Source of the DNA: Nocardiopsis_C rhodophaea
GTDB lineage: Bacteria; Actinomycetota; Actinomycetes; Streptosporangiales; Streptosporangiaceae
Assembly: GCF_039530945.1 (NCBI RefSeq)
Contig: NZ_BAAAPC010000002.1
Span: 186,001 to 250,000, forward strand
Direction of reading: 5' to 3'
DNA length: 64,000 nt
Below are positions 9,191-17,515 of the stretch, one piece after another (positions within the stretch are counted from its first letter, which is position 1; the number at the start of each line of letters is the position of its first letter). Below the pieces are notes generated by a model that worked only from the letters and a program-made list of their open reading frames with translations, was not told where the DNA came from and did not search any database. Position numbers and translations under genes: made by a program.

Positions 9191-9424
9191 TCCCGGAACG
9201 TCGCGTCGGTGGCGGATGCTCCGCCGGGAGCGCTCCACCGGCCAGGTGGTGGCGGTGGACGCGGACGGGCTGGGCGGCGGTCCGACTTTCGTCGGGCCGG
9301 TGGGGCTCAGCGATCGCCCTTGGTCCGCTGTGGAACCCCTCCCGCGGGGGATGTGGACGCGGGGGAGGTACGGGAGAGTCAGGGCTGTCCCAGAACCCGT
9401 CGACCCTGCCAACGGTGATCGCTC

Positions 9425-9925
9425 ATGGACAGGCTGCTGGATCTGCTCAGCGACATGCACGCCCGCGTACGCCAGGTCGTGTGGTTGCACTACTTCACCT
9501 GGTTTGTCCGGATCATGCTCGCGTTGGCGTTCCTGCCCTCGGGGTTCAAGAAGGTCATCAACGAACGCTTCACCCGGGGCGAAGCAGGCGAGATGAACGT
9601 CATGTTCAACGCGCTCTACGACCACTTCGGGGCCCTGTACGTCGTCATCGGCATCTGCCAGCTGACCGCGGCTCTCCTGCTCCTCGTGCCGCGCACCGCC
9701 GCGCTCGGGGCGCTGATATACCTGCCGATCAACATCGGCATTGTCGTCATCACCACCTTCCTGGACTTCGGCGTTGGGACCCCGGCGGTCACCAGTCTCA
9801 TGCTCCTGGGCACGGTCTACCTGCTGTGCTGGGACTGGCACCGGGTGGTGGGGATCGTCTCGCGGCCCGGCCTGCCGCAGCGGTCGGCTCCGTCCGCCAC
9901 GGCGGAACCGGGGGCGCGGGTATGA
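9425..9925 (+). CDS. DoxX-like membrane protein
   Basis: 166 residues with four membrane helices (about 22-42, 68-88, 92-112, 118-138). The first helix region RIMLALAFLPSGFKKVINE resembles the DoxX/MauE superfamily, small quinone- or thiol-linked membrane proteins. Its stop overlaps the start of the DCC thiol-oxidoreductase gene (ATGA at 9922-9925), so the two are translationally coupled and probably form a membrane redox pair. That pairing is inferred from gene order; the substrate is unknown. Confidence 0.7.
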   Translation: MDRLLDLLSDMHARVRQVVWLHYFTWFVRIMLALAFLPSGFKKVINERFTRGEAGEMNVMFNALYDHFGALYVVIGICQLTAALLLLVPRTAALGALIYLPINIGIVVITTFLDFGVGTPAVTSLMLLGTVYLLCWDWHRVVGIVSRPGLPQRSAPSATAEPGARV

Positions 9926-10311
9926 CCAGGGCGGCCCCGATGCTCATCTATGACGGAAACTGCGGTTTCTGCACGCGCAGTGTCCGCCTCACCGAACGGC
10001 TGCCGGTGCGCGTGACACTGACGCCCAGGCAGGAAATCGACCTCGCGGAGGTGGGTGTGGACCAGAGCCGGGCCGAGCGCGAGGTGCTGTGGGTGTCTTG
10101 TTCCGGCAGGGTGGCGGGCGGCGCCGACGCCGTCGCCGAACTACTCACGCACGCGCGCGGTGTGTGGCCGCTGGCCGGACACATGATGAAGCTGCCGGTG
10201 ATCCGGCCGTTGGCGGCGGGCGTGTATCGGGTGGTCGCGTCGCATCGGTACCGCCTGCCGGGCGTCACCCCGGCCTGCCAGCTGCCGCCGGAGCAGCGGC
10301 CGGGGCGGTGA
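9922..10311 (+). CDS. DCC-family (DUF393) thiol-disulfide oxidoreductase
   Basis: 129 residues. The diagnostic motif is at the N-terminus: YDGNCGFCTRS, giving the DxxCxxC signature of DUF393 proteins, with the two cysteines at about residues 13 and 16. GGADAVAELL and the C-terminal YRVVASHRYRLPG are also typical of the family (R-x-x-R-Y-R-L). Members are thought to exchange thiols and disulfides. The four-base overlap with the preceding DoxX-like gene indicates co-translation. Confidence 0.85.
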   Translation: MTRAAPMLIYDGNCGFCTRSVRLTERLPVRVTLTPRQEIDLAEVGVDQSRAEREVLWVSCSGRVAGGADAVAELLTHARGVWPLAGHMMKLPVIRPLAAGVYRVVASHRYRLPGVTPACQLPPEQRPGR

Positions 10312-10354
10312 GCGTAGGCGGGGCAGCAGCGCCGCGCCGCGGGCGACGGATGTG

Positions 10355-11086
10355 TCACACGGCCTGGCCCGTGGCGGCCAGCGCGATCTCGCGGATACAC
10401 ACGTTGTGCGGCTGACGGTAGGCATAGAGGATCGCGTCAGCGACGGTGGTCGCGCTGAGTCCGCCCTCCAGGGCCGCCTCGGCCGCCTGGTAGTTCGCGC
10501 GAACGTCCGGGTCGGTGATGTGCGAGCTCAGCTCCGTGTCCACGAAGCCGGGGGAGATCACGATGACCCGGACACTGCTGGGCGCGACCTCCGCACGGAT
10601 GGCCTCGGAAGCGGCATGGACGGCGTGCTTGGTGGCGCTGTACACGGCGCTGCCGGGGAAGGACTTGCGTCCCGCGATGGAGCTGACGTTGACGATCGTG
10701 CCGTGCTGGCGTTCCGTCATCCCCGGGAGAACGGCGTGGACACCGTTGAGGAGGCCGCGGATGTTGATGTCGATCATGCGGTCCCACTCATCGGGGTCCT
10801 GCGCGGCCGCGGGGTTATTAAGCATCACCCCCGCGTTGTTGACCAGCACGTCGGCGGGGCCGTAGGCGTCCTCGGCCTCCTTGACCGCGGCCATGACGGC
10901 GGAGCGGTCGGTAACGTCCACGGCGCGACACATCGCGTTGGGAAGCTCCAGCTGCCGCATCCTTTCCATCCGCCGCGCCAGAAGAAGCAGCGGATGCCCG
11001 GAACCGGAGAACGCCCGCGCCGTCGCCGCGCCGATTCCGGAACTCGCCCCCGTGATTACTGTCAGTGATTTCCCCATGTGCGACAT
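10355..11086 (-). CDS. Short-chain dehydrogenase/reductase
   Basis: Classical SDR of 243 residues: cofactor motif TGASSGIGAA (Gly-rich turn, NAD(P)), NNAG at the central strand, catalytic Ser in VSSIAG, and YSATK giving the Tyr-x-x-x-Lys pair. The arginine pair after the second strand (LLARRMERM) suggests NADP preference. PGFVDTEL is typical of clavaldehyde/YdfG-like reductases. The substrate cannot be read from the sequence. ATG starts at 11086 and 11077 are both possible; neither has a clear ribosome site. Convergent with the DCC gene, 43 bp away. Confidence 0.88.
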   Translation of the reverse strand: MSHMGKSLTVITGASSGIGAATARAFSGSGHPLLLLARRMERMRQLELPNAMCRAVDVTDRSAVMAAVKEAEDAYGPADVLVNNAGVMLNNPAAAQDPDEWDRMIDINIRGLLNGVHAVLPGMTERQHGTIVNVSSIAGRKSFPGSAVYSATKHAVHAASEAIRAEVAPSSVRVIVISPGFVDTELSSHITDPDVRANYQAAEAALEGGLSATTVADAILYAYRQPHNVCIREIALAATGQAV

Positions 11087-11287
11087 GCTATGAACTGCAT
11101 CTCAGGATTCACAAGAGCGCGTTTCGGAAAGATTCCAACATCATCCCGTCTTCAGGCGTGGATTGTCCGCGCCGCCACGGCAACTACCGCTGAGCAGGTG
11201 TTCGGGTCGTTCCACTCCGTTCGGGGCCGCCTCGTAACCGCGTGGCCGTCGTGGCTGTGGCCGCAGCCAGAACCCCCCGAGAACTGT

Positions 11288-11323
11288 CGCCGCCCCTCTG
11301 GCCGTGCCGGGCGAGGGGCGGCG
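11288..11323 (-). terminator. Intrinsic terminator after the DUF3224-type gene
   Basis: CGCCGCCCCTC (11288-11298) pairs with GAGGGGCGGCG (11313-11323), 11 bp with a 14-nt loop. It lies just downstream of the stop at 11356 on the minus strand. Confidence 0.6.
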
Positions 11324-11355
11324 TGGCGTTGTCATGTCGACACGGCGCCGACTCC

Positions 11356-11766
11356 TCAGCCGTGGCCGTAGTCAAACGTGTAGCGGGTGGACGGCTTGCC
11401 CTGGTGGGTGGTGAAGTGGCCCCTCCCGGTCAGGCCGGTGAGCTCATCCGTTCCGGAGCCGGGAACGACCTCGAAGGTGCAGTGCACACTGCTCTCGGCG
11501 TCAAATGATCCGCGCTCCTCAAGGACGAAACTTCCCTTGCGGCCGTCAAGCACGCCATTGACGAGTTCGAGGCCGGTGAAAGTCCCCGTCGTCTCGGTCA
11601 GGTAGGCGATGGTGTAGGCGCAGGTGGTTGTGGCCGCCTCCATGCCGCCGGAGAAGGTGTTGGTGACGGAGGCGTGGGCCAACTTTGGGCCGTCTTCGAG
11701 CTGTCCGATGGTGTGCTCTTCCCAGTTGGCGAAGGTGAATTCGCCGGTCGTTCGTGTGGTCTGCAC
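11356..11766 (-). CDS. DUF3224-like beta-barrel protein
   Basis: 136 residues from the GTG at 11766, which follows GGGAGAG at good spacing; a longer frame reaching 11862 would run through the operator at 11841. The sequence TTRTTGEFTFANWEE at the N-terminus and the later SFVLEERGSFD...GTDELTGLTGRG pattern match the DUF3224 family, small lipocalin/AOC-barrel-like proteins common in actinobacteria. The biochemical role is unknown. It is divergent from the WYL regulator, and the palindrome between them suggests that regulator controls it. Confidence 0.75.
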   Translation of the reverse strand: MQTTRTTGEFTFANWEEHTIGQLEDGPKLAHASVTNTFSGGMEAATTTCAYTIAYLTETTGTFTGLELVNGVLDGRKGSFVLEERGSFDAESSVHCTFEVVPGSGTDELTGLTGRGHFTTHQGKPSTRYTFDYGHG

Positions 11767-11840
11767 GGGGTGCTCTCCCTCAACGGCCACGCGGCGGTTC
11801 CGCGCGGTAGGCGGTAGATCGTGATCATCACCCTGGTGGC

Positions 11841-11867
11841 CGTACATGTCATCTGCTGTCATGTACG
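11841..11867. promoter_or_regulatory. Operator-like palindrome between DUF3224 and WYL genes
   Basis: CGTACATG (11841-11848) and CATGTACG (11860-11867) form a perfect 8-bp inverted repeat with an 11-nt spacer, 17 bp before the regulator's ATG. The position in a divergent intergenic region suits autoregulation plus control of the DUF3224-type gene. Confidence 0.6.
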
Positions 11868-11883
11868 CGGGGAAAATGGCACT

Positions 11884-12876
11884 ATGCGCGCCGACCGGCT
11901 GATGTCCCTGCTACTGCTGCTCCAGACCCGCGGACGCATGACCGCTGCCGAGCTGGCCGAGGAGCTGGAGGTGTCGGTCCGCACGATCCACCGGGACGTC
12001 GAAAGCCTCAGCACGGCCGGGATTCCCATCTACGCCGATCGGGGGCCGCTTGGCGGCTTCCGCCTGATGGAGGGCTACCGCACCCGGCTTACCGGTCTCA
12101 CCGGAGCCGAAGCCGGATCTCTCTTCCTCGCCGGGTTGCCCGCCGCAGCGGCCGACCTGGGTCTCGGCGCCGAACTGACCACGGCGCAGCTGAAGCTCCA
12201 AGCCGCTCTCCCCACCGAGCTGGGCGAGCGGGCCAAGCGCATTCAGGAACGATTCCACCTCGACGCGACCGCGTGGTTCCGGGAGGCCGACGCGGTGCCG
12301 TGCCTCGCGCAGGTCGCCGAAGCGGTATGGGGGCAGCGTGTTCTCCGCGCTCACTACCGCCGGTGGCGCGGCGAAGTGTGCCGAGACCTGCGTCCGCTCG
12401 GCATCGTCCTGAAAGGCGGCATTTGGTACCTGGTGGCTCTGGTCGCGGGAGGAGCGGGAGCCGCATCGGAGGACGCGGTTCGCACGTACCGCGTCTCGCG
12501 GTTCATAGCGCTCGACAGCACGGAAGAGCCGTTCGAGCGGCCGACGGGATTCGACCTGGCCGCCTACTGGGAGGAGTCATCCCAACGGCTCGAAGCGATG
12601 CACCGGCAGGGAACCGCCATCCTTCGCGTCTCTCCGCGCGCCCTGCGCCTGCTGCCCATGCAGTTCGGTGCGGTGGGCCGACAGGCCGTGGAGACTTCCG
12701 GGCCGCCCGATGCCGACGGCTGGGTGCGGGTGGAAATGCCCGTCGAAAGCCAGCCGGTGGCCGTGTCCGACCTTCTCCGCCTGGGCACTGAAGCAGAGGT
12801 GCTCGGCCCACCAGAACTGCGCGATGCCCTCACGCGGGCGGTGGGCGTGCTGGCGCGCCGCTATGGGGTGTCGTAG
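11884..12876 (+). CDS. HTH/WYL-domain transcriptional regulator
   Basis: 330 residues. The N-terminal winged HTH (about 1-60: DRLMSLLLLLQTRGRMTAAELAEEL then VSVRTIHRDVESL) is of the HTH_11/DeoR type, followed by the GGFRLMEGYRTRLTGLT linker typical of WYL regulators. A WYL-like ligand domain lies at about 140-220 (WRGEVCRDLRPLGIVLKGGIWYLVAL) and a C-terminal extension (WCX) follows. WYL domains bind ligands such as nucleotides or single-stranded nucleic acid in some members; the ligand here is unknown. The ATG at 11884 is used because it opens the HTH. Confidence 0.9.
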   Translation: MRADRLMSLLLLLQTRGRMTAAELAEELEVSVRTIHRDVESLSTAGIPIYADRGPLGGFRLMEGYRTRLTGLTGAEAGSLFLAGLPAAAADLGLGAELTTAQLKLQAALPTELGERAKRIQERFHLDATAWFREADAVPCLAQVAEAVWGQRVLRAHYRRWRGEVCRDLRPLGIVLKGGIWYLVALVAGGAGAASEDAVRTYRVSRFIALDSTEEPFERPTGFDLAAYWEESSQRLEAMHRQGTAILRVSPRALRLLPMQFGAVGRQAVETSGPPDADGWVRVEMPVESQPVAVSDLLRLGTEAEVLGPPELRDALTRAVGVLARRYGVS

Positions 12877-12913
12877 GTCGTCCGGGACGGCGCCCGGCGG
12901 CCTAGCCTTGGTG

Positions 12914-12955
12914 GGCTAACTTTGTTAGCTTAGAGTTGGACTAACAAAGTTAGCC
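12914..12955. promoter_or_regulatory. Twin TetR-type operator in a 15-bp inverted repeat
   Basis: GGCTAACTTTGTTAG (12914-12928) is the exact reverse complement of CTAACAAAGTTAGCC (12941-12955). Each arm is itself a 13-bp operator palindrome (CTAAC-3 nt-GTTAG), so there are two sites with centres 25 bp apart. They lie 10 bp before an operon that ends with a TetR gene, the usual arrangement for autorepression. Confidence 0.8.
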
Positions 12956-12964
12956 GAGGTTGCC

Positions 12965-13477
12965 ATGCTCGTTTTCGTTGCGGTTCTTTCTGCTGCCCTG
13001 TTCCTCGTCGCCGTAGCTGGCCTCTACATCTGGACGCGGCTCAGGCCGCGCCGGATACGTGCCGAGGTGGAGATCGACGCCTCCGCCGAGCTGGTCTGGG
13101 AAGTGCTCACCGACTTCTCCGCCTACCCGGAGTGGAACCCGTTCATCGTGAAGGCGACCGGCCAACCCAGTGCGGGGGAGAAGCTCCGCGTGGAACTGTC
13201 GACTGGCAGCCGTGAGATGTCGTTCGCCCCCACGGTCCTGGTCGCCGAGCCGGAGCGCGAGCTCCGATGGATAGGGCGCTTCGGCGTCCCCGGTGTGATG
13301 GATGGCGAGCATTACTTCTCCATCGAGCGCATCGAGGACGGCCGCGTCAGGTTCATCCACGGGGAGACATTCACCGGTGTTCTCGTGCCGTTCGTCGGCA
13401 GAGCACTTGACGTGGAGGGCGACTTCACCGCGATGAATGCGGCGTTGAAGGATCGCGTTGAGAAGATGCGCCGATGA
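12965..13477 (+). CDS. SRPBCC-domain protein with N-terminal membrane anchor
   Basis: 170 residues. One membrane helix at about 3-24, then a START/Bet v1-like (SRPBCC) domain at about 35-165 with the typical ASAELVWEVLTDFSAYPEWNPF and MNAALKDRVE at the long C-terminal helix. These domains make a hydrophobic ligand pocket; the anchored form suggests handling of a lipid or other hydrophobic compound at the membrane. Its stop overlaps the TetR gene (ATGA), and both lie behind the twin operator, so the regulator probably senses the ligand or substrate of this protein. That last point is inference. Confidence 0.82.
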   Translation: MLVFVAVLSAALFLVAVAGLYIWTRLRPRRIRAEVEIDASAELVWEVLTDFSAYPEWNPFIVKATGQPSAGEKLRVELSTGSREMSFAPTVLVAEPERELRWIGRFGVPGVMDGEHYFSIERIEDGRVRFIHGETFTGVLVPFVGRALDVEGDFTAMNAALKDRVEKMRR

Positions 13478-14025
13478 GTAACCACCCCGAACTCGCGCCC
13501 TTGACAGCGCGAGCGGCGCAGATCGTCGGGGAGGCCCGCACGCTTCTCGAAGAGGAGGGGCACGAGGCGCTGACACTGCGTGCGCTGGCGGCGAGGCTCG
13601 GTATCCGGGCGCCGTCGCTGTACAAGCACATCCCGGACAAAGCCGCGCTCGAAGTGGCGCTCATCGAGCAGGGCCTGGCCGGACTGGGCAGCGTCCTGCA
13701 CGCGGCCATGAAGGAACCGGACCCCTTCGCCGCGGTCCTCCGCGGGTACCGCGAGTACGCACTAGCCAACCCCAACCTCTACCGCTTGGCCACCGCTGGG
13801 CCGCTCGCCCGCGGGCGCCTCGCCCCCGGCCTCGAAGACTGGTCGGGGGAGCCGTTCTTCCTTCTCACTGGCGATCCGGAACGCGCGCAAGGGCTGTGGG
13901 CGTTCGCCCACGGCATGGTGATCCTGGAGATCGACGGCCGCTTCCCGCCGGGGTCTAATCTCGATCGCACCTGGGAGAAGGGGAGCGCGGCATTCCGAGC
14001 GAGCGGCGGCGAGGCCGGAGAGTAA
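13474..14025 (+). CDS. TetR-family regulator, WHG-type C-terminal domain
   Basis: 183 residues. The HTH is at about 10-60 (LTLRALAARLGIRAPSLYKHIPDKAAL), and the ligand domain has the YREYALANPNLYRLAT pattern of TetR_C WHG proteins. Its start overlaps the stop of the SRPBCC gene, so it is translated from the same mRNA. The two CTAACAAAGTTAG palindromes before the operon are its most likely target, giving negative autoregulation. The convergent neighbour's stop is one base away. Confidence 0.9.
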   Translation: MSNHPELAPLTARAAQIVGEARTLLEEEGHEALTLRALAARLGIRAPSLYKHIPDKAALEVALIEQGLAGLGSVLHAAMKEPDPFAAVLRGYREYALANPNLYRLATAGPLARGRLAPGLEDWSGEPFFLLTGDPERAQGLWAFAHGMVILEIDGRFPPGSNLDRTWEKGSAAFRASGGEAGE

Positions 14026-14026
14026 G

Positions 14027-15412
14027 TCAGGGCGTGGACGCCGCGGCTCGACGTTCTCCGGAACAACGACGGACACAGCGGCGCCCGGCATAGATGGCCG
14101 CCGACCACAGCAGAAGCAGCGCGACCGCGGTGCCGACGTGCCAGGGGGCGCGCCACCAGTCGGGGACCTCGGCGGTGGGGTTCCTTCCGGCATGGGCGGA
14201 CTCCCCTTCGGCGGTCAGCGACCAGACGAGGAACGCGTCGCCGACGGCTACGACGCCGCCGAGATACGAGCGCTGGCCTCCGTACTCGATGGCCATGCCG
14301 GCGGCCTCAGCGAACCCGGTGAGCGCGTCGGCGGCCGGTGTGTCGTGAAAGAGAACAGCGTCGCCAAGGGCGACGGTACTCGCTGATGCCGAAAGACCGA
14401 AGAGCAGTGGGCCGGAGTCCACATCGCCTGGTGAATCATTGCCGCGCGGGTACTCCCGGACACCGGGCATCATGCCGATGTCCGAGGTGAAGTGGGACCG
14501 GAACACGCGGTAGTCCTCGGCGGCCCCGTCCGGGTCGATCTCGGCCAGGAACCGCAGGAGAAGGGCCTGCGAGCTGCCTCGGGCCCCCTGGACCGGCTCG
14601 CCCGTCGCAGGGTCGACCTGGTGGGGGATCAGCCCGGTCTCCGGGTCGAGGCGTGCTTCGACGGCGTGCTTCCAGGCGGTGATGGTGGCGGCGTGTGCGT
14701 CCGAGTCACGGAGGCGGTCATCGAGCTGGAGCGCCGCCATCGCCACGACGCTGTCCACAGGCCATGCCTGACCGGGGTAGGCGGTGAGGTAGGGCGTTTG
14801 GGAGTTGAGCGCCGCGTCGAAGGCGTCGTGGAGTTCCGTCGCGGCCGATGCCAGCGCCCGGGCCTCGTCCGGAGCTTCCTCGGGGCCACCTGACAGCTCG
14901 ACGATTCGACCGCGGAGCCAGGCCGTCCATCCCGCGTAGAACACCCCGTAGGCGGGGGCGGCATCCGCCGGGAACGGCCCGGTGCCCGCGGGGGACTCCA
15001 GCCGGGACAGCGACCATCGGGCTTCCCGGAGCGCCTCGTCCCGGTGGTCAGCGTCGAGGGTTCCAACATTGATCCAGCTCAGTCCGTGCAGGACGTGGGT
15101 GAAAAAGAAGCCCTCGGGAAACAACGCCTGCATCCGCTCGCCCGCGCCGGACTCCAACTCCGACCGGAGGAAGCGGAGCCGCGGAAGGGCATCCGCGGCG
15201 ACCTCGGGCCCGCTCTGAGACAGGGGAGACGACGTATACGACCGCACCGTCGAGAGAGTGACCACGGCCGTCGCCACCATCGCGAGTATGACCAGGAGGG
15301 AGAACACGGCGAAAGCCAGCGGTCTCCGCTCGGCTCGTTCTGGTGAGACCGATGGGTGCAAGCGCACTGGCGGAGGTGTGGGTGACGGTGAGGGGCGGGG
15401 AGTCGAGGACAT
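14027..15412 (-). CDS. Double-anchored membrane protein, linalool dehydratase/isomerase-like
   Basis: 461 residues: Pro-rich cytoplasmic N-terminus (1-30), a membrane helix at about 33-54, a large extracytoplasmic domain (about 60-425) and a C-terminal membrane helix at about 428-445 followed by a basic tail. The domain has alpha-barrel features (GWTAWLRGRIVELSGG, PYLTAYPGQAWPVDSVVAMAAL, HQVDPATGEPVQGARGSSQALLLRFLAEID) that recall proteins annotated as linalool dehydratase/isomerase-like. I recognise this by pattern only; the enzyme activity is not established. Part of a paralogue lies decayed at 17516-17800. Same strand as the TetR gene upstream, 99 bp apart. Confidence 0.6.
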   Translation of the reverse strand: MSSTPRPSPSPTPPPVRLHPSVSPERAERRPLAFAVFSLLVILAMVATAVVTLSTVRSYTSSPLSQSGPEVAADALPRLRFLRSELESGAGERMQALFPEGFFFTHVLHGLSWINVGTLDADHRDEALREARWSLSRLESPAGTGPFPADAAPAYGVFYAGWTAWLRGRIVELSGGPEEAPDEARALASAATELHDAFDAALNSQTPYLTAYPGQAWPVDSVVAMAALQLDDRLRDSDAHAATITAWKHAVEARLDPETGLIPHQVDPATGEPVQGARGSSQALLLRFLAEIDPDGAAEDYRVFRSHFTSDIGMMPGVREYPRGNDSPGDVDSGPLLFGLSASASTVALGDAVLFHDTPAADALTGFAEAAGMAIEYGGQRSYLGGVVAVGDAFLVWSLTAEGESAHAGRNPTAEVPDWWRAPWHVGTAVALLLLWSAAIYAGRRCVRRCSGERRAAASTP

Positions 15413-15510
15413 TGGTCGGCGAGCGTTTCCGAGTGGGCGAACCTCGGCACATCGTAGGCCTTACCCGCTCGACGTTGGGAGCGCGGGGGTGAGACGTGTC
15501 GGTCGCTGGC

Positions 15511-16143
15511 TCACCGGTCCTCTCGTGCGTCCCGGTCACGCCCTTCAGCGCCGTCGCCGGTGCGCTGTGCTCCCACACTGGCGTCGATCCAGGCGCACAG
15601 GTCGTCGAGAGCCGTTTCCGTCCGCTCCCGGTCACCGGTCATCAGGTAGTCGGTTTCCAGGCCGCTGAAGGCAGCGTTGAGCATCGTTGCCTTCACCAGC
15701 GCCGCGTCGCGCTGCATGCCCCGAGCGACCAGGCAGGAGGCGACGAACTCGGCGCGGCCTCGGACGAAACCCGGAATGGGGTGGGACAGCCTGTCCGCTG
15801 CGGCCAAACCCTCGATCTCACGGATGAGTCGAGTCGCCGCCAGCTCTTGGGGGCCCAGGTTGCGCTCCCACGTGGCCTTGACGATGGTGCTGACCGGTAC
15901 GGACGGGTCATCCCAGCCGGGTGTGGTGCGCAGGGCCTGGTGCTGCTGCTCGTCGAGCCGCTCTAGGACGGCCGTGACCAAGGCCTCCTTGTCTGCGAAG
16001 TGGTGTGTCAGCACGCGCGTGCTCTGGCCGAGTCCCTCGGCCAGAGCACGCAGCGAGAAGTTGCCTATGCCTGTTCGGGCCAGTTGCTCGATGACAGCGT
16101 CGACGACGTCGCGCCTGCGCCGGGGGTCTGCGATTCGCGGCAT
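15511..16143 (-). CDS. TetR-family regulator, divergent from MFS pump
   Basis: 210 residues from the ATG at 16143, which follows a GGAGGTGAGG ribosome site. The HTH is at about 8-55 (IGNFSLRALAEGLGQSTRVLTHHFADKEAL). The C-terminal ligand domain is of the usual TetR length. It is divergent from an MFS transporter with only 67 bp between the start codons, the classic layout of a drug- or metabolite-responsive repressor and its efflux pump. The interval contains ACAGGT twice (16162 and 16191), which could be half-sites, but no strong palindrome. Confidence 0.9.
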   Translation of the reverse strand: MPRIADPRRRRDVVDAVIEQLARTGIGNFSLRALAEGLGQSTRVLTHHFADKEALVTAVLERLDEQQHQALRTTPGWDDPSVPVSTIVKATWERNLGPQELAATRLIREIEGLAAADRLSHPIPGFVRGRAEFVASCLVARGMQRDAALVKATMLNAAFSGLETDYLMTGDRERTETALDDLCAWIDASVGAQRTGDGAEGRDRDAREDR

Positions 16144-16210
16144 GGGTCGCCTCACCTCCGGACAGGTACTCTGACACACGCATTAGGGAAACAGGTGTTA
16201 CCTTTATGCC

Positions 16211-17512
16211 ATGAGTACATCCCGACGACCCCCCGCGTGGTTGCTCGCCCTGGCACTGGCGGCCTTCGCGGTCCAGACAGACGACTTCATCATCATTGGT
16301 GTGCTCCCGGCGATCGCTTCCGATATCCACGTATCGGAGTCCGCGGCCGGGCAGCTGGTCACCGCCTACTCACTCGTTTATGCACTCACCGCTCCCATCT
16401 GGGCGATCCTGTTCGCCCGGGTGCCGCGCAGGAGAGCCCTCTTCTGGGCGCTCACCACCTTCACGGGGGCGAACGCTGCTGTTCTCCTCGTGGACGTCTA
16501 TCCCGTCCTCATGGCGCTGCGGGTGGTGGCCGCTCTGGCCGCGTCCGTGGTCTTGCCGACGGCCCTGGCTGCGGCGAGTACGCAGGCGCCGCCAGACCGC
16601 CGAGGCCGCTACCTGGCCCTGGTGATGATGGGTCTGACCGGCGCGATCCTGGCGGGTGTCCCGCTCGGTACGTGGGTTGGCGCTCTCCTGGGGTGGAAGG
16701 CGACCTTCGCCTTCGGCGGCCTCATGGGCGGTCTCTCCCTACTCCTGGGGCTCGCTACCCTGCCCGCTGGCGCCGACGCGACCGACGAGGAGCGCCGCAC
16801 CTTCGCCGATCTGCTGCGCCCCCTGTTCGACAGGGCCGTGGCCGTCGTCCTCATCCTGACGATCCTGACCGTGGCCGGGAATCTCGCCTTCCAGACCTAC
16901 ATCGCGGTGATCCTTTCCGGTCTCGCTGGAGTCACCCCCTCCGTGCTGGGCGTACTGCTGGTGTGCTCTGGGGTTGGCGGGCTGCTCGGCACCCAGGCGT
17001 CCGGCCGACTGGTCGACCGCTTCGGCGCGCTTCGCTCCTTCCTGGCGGCCGGTGCGGTCTTCGGCCTGGCGATGGCCGGGCTGGCCCTCCTATGGCTGGT
17101 CAGCCCAGTTCCCGTCTGGGGTGTAGCGCCGATTCTCATGGTGTGGTCGGCCGCCGCTTGGGCGGTGCCGCCCAGTCTCCAGGCACTCATGCTCGACCGG
17201 GCGGGGGCCGAAGCCGCGTCCCAGGCGATGGCCGTACACAGCAGCTCCGTCTACGTCGGAGCCGCAGTGGGCGGTGTACTCGGTGGTGCGGCAATCGCCG
17301 TCAGCCCCGGACTCGTCCCAGCCGCGGCTGCGGCTGCGGCCGTGCTCGGCCTCGCCCTGAGCCCACTGGCGCGCCGCCCCGGCGGGCAGGGCGCTGATCG
17401 ACCGCGAGTTGTACCCGCCGCAGACGGCCTTCGCGGCCAAACCGGTCCAGGCGCAGGCGATGCTGGAGCGTGCTCTGGACGCCCGAACGCCGGCGGTCGG
17501 GGTGACCGCTGA
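16211..17512 (+). CDS. MFS transporter with 3' end replaced by IS-derived sequence
   Basis: 433 residues. The first 390 form a 12-helix major facilitator of the DHA1/arabinose-efflux kind: FAVQTDDFIIIGVLPAIA in helix 1, RVPRRRALFWALTTF as motif A, a 12-helix pattern and GLVPAAAAAAAVLGLAL as last helix. Residues from about 394 (base 17391) onward are translated from a transposase scrap read in another frame, so the C-terminal 40 residues are not native. All helices appear intact, so it may still work. It is presumably controlled by the divergent TetR repressor. The substrate is unknown. Confidence 0.85.
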   Translation: MSTSRRPPAWLLALALAAFAVQTDDFIIIGVLPAIASDIHVSESAAGQLVTAYSLVYALTAPIWAILFARVPRRRALFWALTTFTGANAAVLLVDVYPVLMALRVVAALAASVVLPTALAAASTQAPPDRRGRYLALVMMGLTGAILAGVPLGTWVGALLGWKATFAFGGLMGGLSLLLGLATLPAGADATDEERRTFADLLRPLFDRAVAVVLILTILTVAGNLAFQTYIAVILSGLAGVTPSVLGVLLVCSGVGGLLGTQASGRLVDRFGALRSFLAAGAVFGLAMAGLALLWLVSPVPVWGVAPILMVWSAAAWAVPPSLQALMLDRAGAEAASQAMAVHSSSVYVGAAVGGVLGGAAIAVSPGLVPAAAAAAAVLGLALSPLARRPGGQGADRPRVVPAADGLRGQTGPGAGDAGACSGRPNAGGRGDR

Positions 17513-17515
17513 TGG
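17391..17515 (+). pseudogene. IS701-like transposase fragment
   Basis: In the frame starting GCG CTG ATC at 17391 the translation begins ALIDRELYPP and continues AFAAKPVQAQAMLERALDAR, then VGVTADGADG. This matches the stretch around the second catalytic Asp of IS701-family DDE transposases (ALIDRELYLP...FATKP...ML.RALDAG.P..WVTADE). Only about 42 codons remain, with a deletion after ELYPP and loss of the key acidic residues. Its left edge is inside the MFS gene. Confidence 0.65.

Noticed and set aside
16144..16210. Clear operator for the TetR-MFS pair
   Set aside because: Only two ACAGGT direct half-sites were seen; no palindrome strong enough to call.
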